Shown in pieces: positions 6,391 to 10,808 of a stretch of 21,811 nt of DNA. The position numbers and the translations under genes were made by a program. This DNA comes from a virus: IMG/VR virus record IMGVR_UViG_3300042294_001786, positions 1 through 21,811 of that record; one strand, given 5' to 3'. The notes under the pieces are model-generated. The model made no database searches, was not told the origin of the DNA, and saw nothing but the letters and a program-made list of their open reading frames with translations. Each line of letters begins with the position of its first letter. Position 1 is the stretch's first letter.

Positions 6391-6677
6391 TGGAAGAAGC
6401 TCAAGTACTCAATCCCTTTGGATACCTATCTGCTACCAAGGTACTCGATGAAAACCGCAAACCTAGTGAGTGGTGGATTGAGTACCTCGAGTTTAACGAA
6501 ATAGTAGCTGAAAACGAATTCTATGTTCTTTTTTCAGATGGGTTACTAGTTAAAAAAGGAAGGTCTAAGTTTACTACTAGCCAGTATTTAAAATCAGAGA
6601 AGTTTGTATCCTTTAATGAATTCTATAATAAAGAAGCATTAGAAGATGATTGGGTTATGGTTGTTGGAATAATTTAA
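6390..6677 (+). CDS. Hypothetical protein, 95 aa
   Basis: A soluble, aromatic-rich protein (PSEWWIEYLEFNEIVAENEF, VLFSDGLLVKKGR, FVSFNEFYNKEALEDDWVMV) with the look of a small alpha/beta fold. The start overlaps the previous stop as TAATG. It is the last gene of the dense small-gene run before the tRNA-like region. I do not recognise a family, and no metal-binding or catalytic motif is evident. Confidence 0.65.
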   Translation: MEEAQVLNPFGYLSATKVLDENRKPSEWWIEYLEFNEIVAENEFYVLFSDGLLVKKGRSKFTTSQYLKSEKFVSFNEFYNKEALEDDWVMVVGII

Positions 6678-6683
6678 GGAATT

Positions 6684-6712
6684 TTTGGCACAATGTGACA
6701 ATTAGTGCCGAA
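6684..6712 (+). terminator. Hairpin after the early small-gene run
   Basis: TTTGGCAC at 6684-6691 pairs with GTGCCGAA at 6705-6712 (eight pairs, one of them G-T), and AAT/ATT inside extends the stem past a one-base bulge. It lies 7 bp after a stop codon. No U run follows, so it may be a processing or RNA-stability element, or a weak terminator. Confidence 0.35.
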
Positions 6713-6723
6713 GTATAGTAATT

Positions 6724-6826
6724 AATCAGGTGGCGGAATGTAGACGCGCATTGGAACTGCTTGTAAAAGTAATGGCACATTGAGATAACCTTAGATGTGC
6801 GTGCAGGATCATAGCCTGCCCTGACA
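6724..6826 (+). ncRNA. tRNA-Leu-like (class II) RNA element with abnormal anticodon arm
   Basis: The order of parts is that of a class II tRNA. TGGCGGAATGTAGACGCGC (6731-6749) is close to the D-arm of bacterial tRNA-Leu. A long variable arm pairs GCACAT (6775-6780) with ATGTGC (6795-6800). A T-arm pairs GCAGG (6803-6807) with CCTGC (6815-6819) around a seven-base loop ATCATAG. An acceptor stem pairs TCAGG (6726-6730) with CCTGA (6820-6824), the two outer pairs being mismatched. The anticodon stem CATTG/TAATG (6749-6753, 6770-6774) encloses 16 bases instead of seven. In the T-loop the conserved U54-A58 pair appears as A54-U58. No CCA is encoded. It may be a degenerate tRNA or a tRNA mimic; decoding looks doubtful. 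Confidence 0.55.
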
Positions 6827-6841
6827 ACAAAATATAAAAAC

Positions 6842-7108
6842 ATGATACCACCATTTGCAATCCAAGTAGAAGAAGTTCTTGAGCAGATTCATAAAATGCT
6901 TATCGACAAGAATCGTAAGTACGGAAACTCTGCATTAGAACCTCTCGGAGTGTTTAGTCAGTTGTCCGCAAAACAAGGACTACTGATTCGCATTGATGAT
7001 AAGCTAAAACGAATTAAAAATGGAAGCTTAGAGAAAGATGATGAGGACGTAGTAAATGACTTAATTGGTTACCTTGTCCTGCTGAAGATCAGCGATAATG
7101 TAAAGTAG
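6842..7108 (+). CDS. DUF1599 (nucleotide modification associated domain 1) protein, 88 aa
   Basis: The protein shows the pattern of this family: KNRKYGNSALEPLGVFS (23-39), RIDDKLKRI (50-58) and EDVVNDLIGYLVLL (68-81). The conserved acids and the KYGNS/DLIGYL framework resemble the helical nucleotide-binding fold of all-alpha pyrophosphatases, and the family has been linked by comparative genomics to phage nucleotide or base modification. A biochemical activity has not been shown as far as I know. It starts 15 bp after the tRNA-like element, so the two are probably co-transcribed. Length is full for the family and no frame damage is seen. Confidence 0.8.
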   Translation: MIPPFAIQVEEVLEQIHKMLIDKNRKYGNSALEPLGVFSQLSAKQGLLIRIDDKLKRIKNGSLEKDDEDVVNDLIGYLVLLKISDNVK

Positions 7109-7128
7109 TTTTTACAAAATGCACAATA

Positions 7129-7150
7129 AATGTGTAATATATTGCACATT
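7129..7150. promoter_or_regulatory. 22-bp palindrome, candidate operator
   Basis: Arms AATGTG (7129-7134) and CACATT (7145-7150) flank a central AATATATT (7136-7143), itself palindromic, with one unpaired base on each side. It lies in the 73-bp gap 32 bp before the ATG of the Cys-rich gene. Such a near-perfect palindrome suits a dimeric repressor; a short cruciform is the alternative. A half-copy (AATGCACAAT) stands at 7119-7128. Confidence 0.45.
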
Positions 7151-7181
7151 ATTAAAGTTTTTACCACTTAATGAATGAAAT

Positions 7182-7382
7182 ATGAGTCCTGATATCACCA
7201 TGTGCATGGGGACAAATTGTCCCTACAAAGAAAGTTGCTATCGATTTACCGCTAAGCCTAGCGAGTATATGCAGTCGTATTTTATGAATCCGCCTATTAA
7301 GGATGGAAAATGTGATATGTACTGGGGTGATTTAAGCGAAGCTATTTGGGGCCAGCTTCAAGACATTGTTAAAAAGAAGTAA
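7182..7382 (+). CDS. Small cysteine-containing protein, 66 aa
   Basis: The N-terminus reads MSPDITMCMGTNCPYKESCY, giving C8, C13 and C19, and a fourth cysteine C44 comes in DGKCDMYW. Four cysteines in the pattern C-x4-C-x5-C-x24-C suggest a small metal-binding (zinc or Fe-S) fold. Similar short proteins beginning with C-xx-xx-CPxxxxCYR are frequent in Bacteroidota phages, with unknown role. It is the last rightward gene before the convergence point and has its own upstream palindrome, so it may be separately regulated. Confidence 0.7.
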   Translation: MSPDITMCMGTNCPYKESCYRFTAKPSEYMQSYFMNPPIKDGKCDMYWGDLSEAIWGQLQDIVKKK

Positions 7383-7430
7383 GATTTTAGTAAAAATTCA
7401 TGCAACTGTAGACAAAATGGAGACAGTTGG

Positions 7431-7451
7431 CGACTAATATTGTCGATTTTT
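7431..7451 (+). terminator. Candidate terminator of the rightward arm
   Basis: CGAC (7431-7434) pairs with GTCG (7442-7445) around TAATATT and is followed by ATTTTT. The stem is short, so efficiency would be modest. It sits 49 bp after the last rightward stop, where two transcription units converge. Confidence 0.35.
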
Positions 7452-7511
7452 GGTACGAATTTATGTAAAAAGGTAACAAGAAATTCGGATTTTTTTCGAA
7501 TAACAACCTAT

Positions 7512-7534
7512 AAGTTCACAGATTGGGAACTTTT
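7512..7534. terminator. Second hairpin in the convergent gap
   Basis: AAGTTC (7512-7517) pairs with GAACTT (7527-7532) with a nine-base loop and four T in sequence at 7531-7534 on the + strand. It lies 8 bp from the end of the leftward gene at 7543. It could act on rightward RNA and as a 3' end hairpin for the leftward RNA. A further weaker repeat ATTCG/CGAAT stands at 7483-7501. Confidence 0.35.
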
Positions 7535-7542
7535 GTTAACCT

Positions 7543-8091
7543 TTAGAATAACTTTTTAGAAATCCCTATCTGGTGAGACCTAGTAAATGGTTGATATTGG
7601 TACTCAAAGATGTACTTGTTGTCCAAGTATGAAACTTTTGCTCCTGGTTGTAACAAAGAGTTAACCGATGCGCCTAAATAAATACCTTTGCTCTTCTTAA
7701 TTATTGTCTCGGTTTTTGTCTCGGTAATTGTGTTGATTACCACAGGTATCTTGAAATCGTTCGTAGCAGTCATTTTAAGCACTTCTCCGAGGACTTCTCC
7801 GCTTACATTGGTACTTCCATACTCCGAGGGGATGGATGTCTTAAACAGGCTAATTTGAGGCTTATAATCTACAAGGATTGTATCCCTAATAATCTGTGAT
7901 TTTATCCACTTTTTTGGCACATAAACTGTGTCCTTAACCTCCACCATCAAAGTGTCCGTTTTTGTCACGGTTTCATATTTGTAGACAGTCTCTTGCTCAG
8001 GCTTTGGGTAAATGACAAAAGTCAAAAGTACACCAATTAAAAAGGCAATTATTGCGATTCGTTTGCGCTCGTCATCTAGTAAATCTTTCAT
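7543..8091 (-). CDS. Membrane-anchored protein with amphipathic C-terminus, possible spanin-like, 182 aa
   Basis: I choose the start MKDLLDDERKR because its ATG overlaps the stop of the 47-aa gene (ATGA); a longer frame would add 29 residues that merely re-read that gene. A cytoplasmic charged head is followed by one membrane helix (about 12-27, IAIIAFLIGVLLTFVI), then about 150 residues of beta-rich, threonine-rich chain. The last 50 residues alternate polar and hydrophobic (GIYLGASVNSLL, KYIFEYQYQPF) and end in Phe (IGISKKLF), as outer-membrane strands do. Lying last in the lysis cassette, it could span the periplasm and act in the final step of lysis. That is inference; no coiled coil or lipobox is seen. 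Confidence 0.65.
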   Translation of the reverse strand: MKDLLDDERKRIAIIAFLIGVLLTFVIYPKPEQETVYKYETVTKTDTLMVEVKDTVYVPKKWIKSQIIRDTILVDYKPQISLFKTSIPSEYGSTNVSGEVLGEVLKMTATNDFKIPVVINTITETKTETIIKKSKGIYLGASVNSLLQPGAKVSYLDNKYIFEYQYQPFTRSHQIGISKKLF

Positions 8092-8231
8092 TTTTTTCCT
8101 CTGAATTGTACATAACAAATTACCAAGCGCTGATCCATGCGCGGAAATTCTCGTTCCATAACTGGGTCGGCTACACATCTAGCGACAAAATCGCTTTGAC
8201 TTTCGGCTGGTTTTGGCTTTGGTAGTGGCAT
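8088..8231 (-). CDS. Small protein like the N-terminal segment of phage prohead proteases, 47 aa
   Basis: Translation gives MPLPKPKPAESQSDFVARCV, continuing ADPVMEREFPRMDQRLVICY and ending VQFRGKK. The pattern 'P-x-P-K-P, E-x-x-x-D-F-x-x-R-C-x-x-D-x-x-M-x-x-E-F/Y-P, x-x-Q-R-x-x-x-C' is one I know from the start of many phage prohead serine proteases and from stand-alone small phage proteins. Here it stands alone, far from the head genes. TAATG joins it to the gene before and ATGA to the gene after, so translation coupling supports it although it is short. Its function as a separate peptide is unknown to me. Confidence 0.75.
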   Translation of the reverse strand: MPLPKPKPAESQSDFVARCVADPVMEREFPRMDQRLVICYVQFRGKK

Positions 8232-8452
8232 TATTGTTCAATAAATAAATTGTCTTGTTCTAATATTTTTCTTAATTCCTTACGGCAATAATCATACGCC
8301 TTGTAAGTTTCATCACTCAATTCTTTGTACTTCATCTCTGATCTTAGAAGTTGGTCAAAGTCCCAGATTGCACTTTTGTAATTATGTCCGTTAATAGCTG
8401 CCTGAAAGTCTGTGTTATCTTCAGGCAAATCAAATTCTAGTACTGCTTTCAT
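8231..8452 (-). CDS. Small conserved phage protein, 73 aa
   Basis: It begins MKAVLEFDLPEDNTDFQAAI and continues with NGHNYKSAIWDFDQLLRSEM, then a helical C-terminus (YDYCRKELRKILEQDN). 'LEF-LPED---F--A--G--Y---LWDFD--LR---KY' is a pattern shared by small proteins in many phages, including Firmicutes ones, whose function is not established as far as I know. It overlaps the metallophosphoesterase gene upstream by 4 bp and the 47-aa gene downstream by 1 bp. It is soluble, with no cysteine motif. Confidence 0.75.
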   Translation of the reverse strand: MKAVLEFDLPEDNTDFQAAINGHNYKSAIWDFDQLLRSEMKYKELSDETYKAYDYCRKELRKILEQDNLFIEQ

Positions 8453-9171
8453 AAATCCATCATTACGTTAAAAGGTAATCGCCCATAATCTAAAGTTACA
8501 CCAACACCAATTGCTGGCTTTCTACCAGCCTTAGCATAGGCCATTGCGTAACTGTCTTTATCAATTCCGCAGCCTACTTGCTTGCCAAATATCTTAAAGT
8601 TTTTTCCAACTACGAAATTGGTGTAAGCTTCGGTATGCCGGTGACCTTGAACTGTGCTAATTAAGTCCGCCTTTGCTCTAGCTATTGCTCCACCTTGTTC
8701 GCCGTGTACGTACAAAACATCATTTAAAATATGCTCTTCGGTAAATTCCCATCCTGGAGTTTCCAAGACTTCTTTGTAGCTCTTAATCCACTTTTTAGAA
8801 ATGCCAGCAGTAAAAGCTTTACGCATTACTAATCTGTCGTGATTTCCAATGATTACAACAGCTTTTGGAAAAGCATCACGCCATTTTTTTATTCTTTGAA
8901 TAGCATGGTTTAACTCATCCAAGGCACTCATGCCGTCTGGATCGCTCTCATGATAAGATGCATAGTGATTATCAATGATGTCACCGATAAAGACTATTTT
9001 TTCTGTTTTATACCTTTGCTTCTGTTCAATACAAAACGGCAAATAATCGTCTAAGCAAAAAGGCTCGTGCAAGTCGCCAATTTCTAAGACACCACCCCCC
9101 CTATTTGAATTTCTAATACCTCGAATAATTTCCCACTCTTCGCGGTTTAATCTTGGTCTGAATTCTTCCAT
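8449..9171 (-). CDS. Calcineurin-like metallophosphoesterase, 240 aa
   Basis: All metal-binding blocks of the family are visible: GDLHEP (32-37, D33 and H35), GDIIDNH (63-69, D64 and D67), GNHDR (109-113), VHGEQG (155-160, H156) and GHRHT (176-180). It should hydrolyse a phosphoester with two metal ions; the substrate (nucleotide, DNA end, RNA or protein) cannot be told. Residues 1-27 precede the catalytic core and include a Gly run (NRGGGV) coded by a G7 tract, part of the poly-C/G motif set. The 1-base overlap with the peptidase start and 4-base overlap downstream place it in the lysis cassette operon, an odd but recurring setting for this enzyme in phages. Confidence 0.9.
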   Translation of the reverse strand: MEEFRPRLNREEWEIIRGIRNSNRGGGVLEIGDLHEPFCLDDYLPFCIEQKQRYKTEKIVFIGDIIDNHYASYHESDPDGMSALDELNHAIQRIKKWRDAFPKAVVIIGNHDRLVMRKAFTAGISKKWIKSYKEVLETPGWEFTEEHILNDVLYVHGEQGGAIARAKADLISTVQGHRHTEAYTNFVVGKNFKIFGKQVGCGIDKDSYAMAYAKAGRKPAIGVGVTLDYGRLPFNVMMDL

Positions 9172-9632
9172 TACATAGCTAAATAGGTTGTTTTTCCGCT
9201 AGTTCTTATTGCTTTAAGCTTTTGCTTTCTGTTCCCTGTTTTAACAAATGATACATGAACCCAGTCAGGGTTAAAATCCGTTCCAAACTCCCAAATAAGC
9301 TGGTCAAAATCTAGCTTGTTTTTAATAAAATCAAAAACCATTCTATTGGTAACCTCGCCGTTACTTCCATCCATGTCAATGTCTATGGCTTGCCCTTTGC
9401 AATGCTGGCTTGATGAACTCCCCTTAATGAAATCATTGAGAGCCTTGCTTCTGTACCCAGAGCTGATAAAAATAGGAACACCAAAATGTTCGCGAATAGG
9501 TTCAAAGACTTTATCTGCAAGTAGCTTAAAGTTCTCAAGATGCTCTGCGGTTGGAGTATTATCTATTCCGTGTCTTTTGGCTGTATCACTTCTGGTGATC
9601 TCCGCAAGATTAAGATGTGGACTGATTTTCAT
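9171..9632 (-). CDS. Peptidase M15 family endolysin (D,D- or L,D-carboxypeptidase type), 153 aa
   Basis: The zinc ligands of M15 peptidases are seen: SSSSQHCKGQAIDID (72-86) supplies H77 and D84, and DWVHVS (123-128) supplies H126; FISSGYRS (55-62) is the conserved arginine region and Glu115 in LIWEFG may act as general base. The enzyme should cut peptide links in peptidoglycan. No signal peptide is present, so it would need the holin for export. It overlaps the holin gene by 23 bp. It is about the usual length for single-domain M15_3-type phage lysins and lacks a cell-wall binding domain. Confidence 0.88.
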   Translation of the reverse strand: MKISPHLNLAEITRSDTAKRHGIDNTPTAEHLENFKLLADKVFEPIREHFGVPIFISSGYRSKALNDFIKGSSSSQHCKGQAIDIDMDGSNGEVTNRMVFDFIKNKLDFDQLIWEFGTDFNPDWVHVSFVKTGNRKQKLKAIRTSGKTTYLAM

Positions 9633-9846
9633 TTTTGTCAGTTGGTTTTTTAAATATCTTTTCGGCTGCCGTTATACCTAAAGCGGCCGCAGATAAGGCG
9701 GCCACGGAATAAACAAGAGCGTCGTTAGGATTAAAATACAAAGTCCAACATAAGGCAATCGCAGTTAAAACACCAACAAGCCTTTTGCTCGATGCTTGCC
9801 CATGCTCGGATAAAAATCCCTTTGCCCATGTAAAAAAGTTTTTCAT
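9610..9846 (-). CDS. Probable holin, 78 aa
   Basis: The protein has two hydrophobic segments, about 22-37 (RLVGVLTAIALCWTLY) and 43-62 (ALVYSVAALSAAALGITAAE), a short basic N-terminus (MKNFFTWAKGFLSEHGQASS) and a charged tail (IFKKPTDKNENQSTS). Both termini probably face the cytoplasm, as in class II holins. Directly upstream of and overlapping the endolysin, it is the best holin candidate. Its start overlaps the stop of the small basic gene (ATGA). Expected role: timed hole formation releasing the M15 lysin. Confidence 0.75.
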   Translation of the reverse strand: MKNFFTWAKGFLSEHGQASSKRLVGVLTAIALCWTLYFNPNDALVYSVAALSAAALGITAAEKIFKKPTDKNENQSTS

Positions 9847-9971
9847 CGTCCCTGGCCTCTGTATTTTTTTGGTTTGTTTAATGCTTTGGAATAGGATTTT
9901 TTAGCTTTGCCATTTCGCCTGGTCCCAAAGGTGACCTTTATTGAGCTTGCCGCAGCTTTAGCCTTTGCCAT
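9843..9971 (-). CDS. Small basic protein, 42 aa
   Basis: The sequence starts MAKAKAAASSIKVTFGTRRN and ends in KKYRGQGR, with about a third Lys plus Arg. Proteins of this size with 'VxFGxRRxGKAKKS' and a terminal YRGQGR are ones I recall repeatedly from Bacteroidota phages; the function is unknown, though the charge suits nucleic-acid binding. The start overlaps the 64-aa membrane gene by 14 bp, and the stop overlaps the holin start by ATGA, so it is embedded in the lysis operon. Confidence 0.75.
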   Translation of the reverse strand: MAKAKAAASSIKVTFGTRRNGKAKKSYSKALNKPKKYRGQGR

Positions 9972-10152
9972 TATTTTTAAGCTTTTTGCTTTCGTTGATT
10001 ATTTTATAAACCAAATAAACTATTGATAAAATCGAAATTACCGAGGTAAAAACTACGTTTACCATTTGCAAGCCAGCCATTGCCGTAACATTTGCAAAGA
10101 TTGCTAGGAAAGTAGACGGTACGCCCAACTCATCGCTTTTCAATATATTCAT
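9958..10152 (-). CDS. Small membrane protein, second holin or antiholin candidate, 64 aa
   Basis: After MNILKSDELGVPSTF the chain is hydrophobic from about 15 to 51 (FLAIFANVTAMAGLQMV, VVFTSVISILSIVYLVY) and can form two helices, ending in a basic tail (KIINESKKLKNNGKG). It is the first gene of the lysis-like unit, just after a terminator and a -7-like promoter. Two small two-helix proteins in one lysis cassette are often a holin/antiholin pair, so this may tune lysis timing, or it may itself be the holin. Confidence 0.7.
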   Translation of the reverse strand: MNILKSDELGVPSTFLAIFANVTAMAGLQMVNVVFTSVISILSIVYLVYKIINESKKLKNNGKG

Positions 10153-10175
10153 CTAAGTAATTGTTTTTCGTTTAT

Positions 10176-10183
10176 CAAAAATA
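10176..10183 (-). promoter_or_regulatory. Candidate Bacteroidota promoter (-7 element) for the lysis cassette
   Basis: On the minus strand the bases read TATTTTTG, a full match to the Bacteroidota -7 consensus TAnnTTTG, 24 bp before the ATG of the 64-aa membrane gene. A TTTG lies upstream, but only 13 bp away, shorter than the usual -33 spacing, so only the -7 is supported. The position just after a terminator makes a promoter here plausible. Confidence 0.4.
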
Positions 10184-10201
10184 AGGCATTTTAAAGCAAA
10201 T

Positions 10202-10226
10202 AAAAAAGGGCTAAAATTTAGCCCTT
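10202..10226 (-). terminator. Rho-independent terminator after the tail operon
   Basis: AAGGGCTAAA (10206-10215) pairs with TTTAGCCCTT (10217-10226), a ten-pair stem with a tight A/T loop. On the minus strand a run of six T follows (10202-10207). It lies 10 bp beyond the stop of the 95-aa gene and separates the structural unit from the lysis cassette. The read-through level is unknown. Confidence 0.8.
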
Positions 10227-10235
10227 GTATTACCC

Positions 10236-10523
10236 TTACTTTTCCTTTAAAGCCTCGTAAAGCGGCCCTAAAACAAGCACAGTAAAGCCTTTAGCCTTGA
10301 CCTTTTCCTTTACTAAATCCGCGTCCGATTTGCTTAGCTCAATGTCGCCATCGGAATAGTAAATTTTCTTTGCCAGCTCGTAAAGTCTAATCGGGTCGTC
10401 CTTTTCCTCGGCTGAAAATAAGGCGTTTCCGACCATCTTAGACAAGTACATAAACTCGCCGTTTTCGCTTGTAATTTTGTTGCCTTCGATGTCTTGCAAG
10501 GCAATTGCTAGGTTTACAATCAT
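10236..10523 (-). CDS. Conserved small phage protein, 95 aa
   Basis: A soluble protein with beta-rich N-terminus (MIVNLAIALQDIEGNKITSE), a middle KMVGNALFSAEEKDDPIRLY, and the close LVLGPLYEALKEK. The pattern 'VGNAL ... K-Y--L-K--Y ... ELS-SDADL-KE-V ... V-GPLYEAL' recurs in small proteins near structural genes of diverse phages; I know no proven function. It is coupled to the preceding 94-aa gene by a 4-bp overlap and ends the structural operon before the terminator. Confidence 0.7.
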   Translation of the reverse strand: MIVNLAIALQDIEGNKITSENGEFMYLSKMVGNALFSAEEKDDPIRLYELAKKIYYSDGDIELSKSDADLVKEKVKAKGFTVLVLGPLYEALKEK

Positions 10524-10804
10524 GCTATAAGTGTAAGGTTTAATTTTTCGGCAATATAAACATACGCCGCCTCATTAGAATTATCCCAAGCCAAATAATT
10601 TTCGCCATCCATTAATATGTTGCCCTCTGCAAGGTTTTGGCCAATTACCAAAGGCATTGCCTCTGTTCCTTCGCCGCTTGCACAAAGTGAATAGTAAAAC
10701 GAGCAAGACGATTCTAAGTTGTCGTTAACAATGTAGGCGTTTAGCAAATTAGCCTCTTGGCTTTCGCCATTTTTCCAAATGGTTACTGGTTTAATTTGTT
10801 TCAT
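10520..10804 (-). CDS. Conserved small phage protein next to tail fibre, 94 aa
   Basis: Starts MKQIKPVTIWKNGESQEANL, then LLNAYIVNDNLESSCSFYYS, and ends YVYIAEKLNLTLIA. The pattern 'VTIW-NGE---A--LNAYIV-DNL---A-FYY-L' with 'G-NL--G-Y-AWD' is one I recognise from Bacteroidota phages, always near tail genes. The likely fold is beta-rich. It begins 4 bp after the tail fibre stop, so it may be a fibre-associated or assembly protein; that is inference from position. Confidence 0.72.
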   Translation of the reverse strand: MKQIKPVTIWKNGESQEANLLNAYIVNDNLESSCSFYYSLCASGEGTEAMPLVIGQNLAEGNILMDGENYLAWDNSNEAAYVYIAEKLNLTLIA

Positions 10805-10808
10805 GATA

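Noticed and set aside
6724-6826. A standard, functional tRNA-Leu gene
   Set aside because: The anticodon loop region has 16 bases, no clear anticodon in a seven-base loop can be drawn, and the T-loop lacks the canonical TTCRA; called tRNA-like instead.
8092-8178. Longer start for the 182-aa membrane protein
   Set aside because: The extra 29 residues are an out-of-frame reading of the 47-aa gene, and they would displace the membrane helix from the N-terminus.
9316-9681. Plus-strand 121-codon ORF antisense to the endolysin and holin
   Set aside because: No coherent domain; the minus-strand genes have clear catalytic and membrane features.
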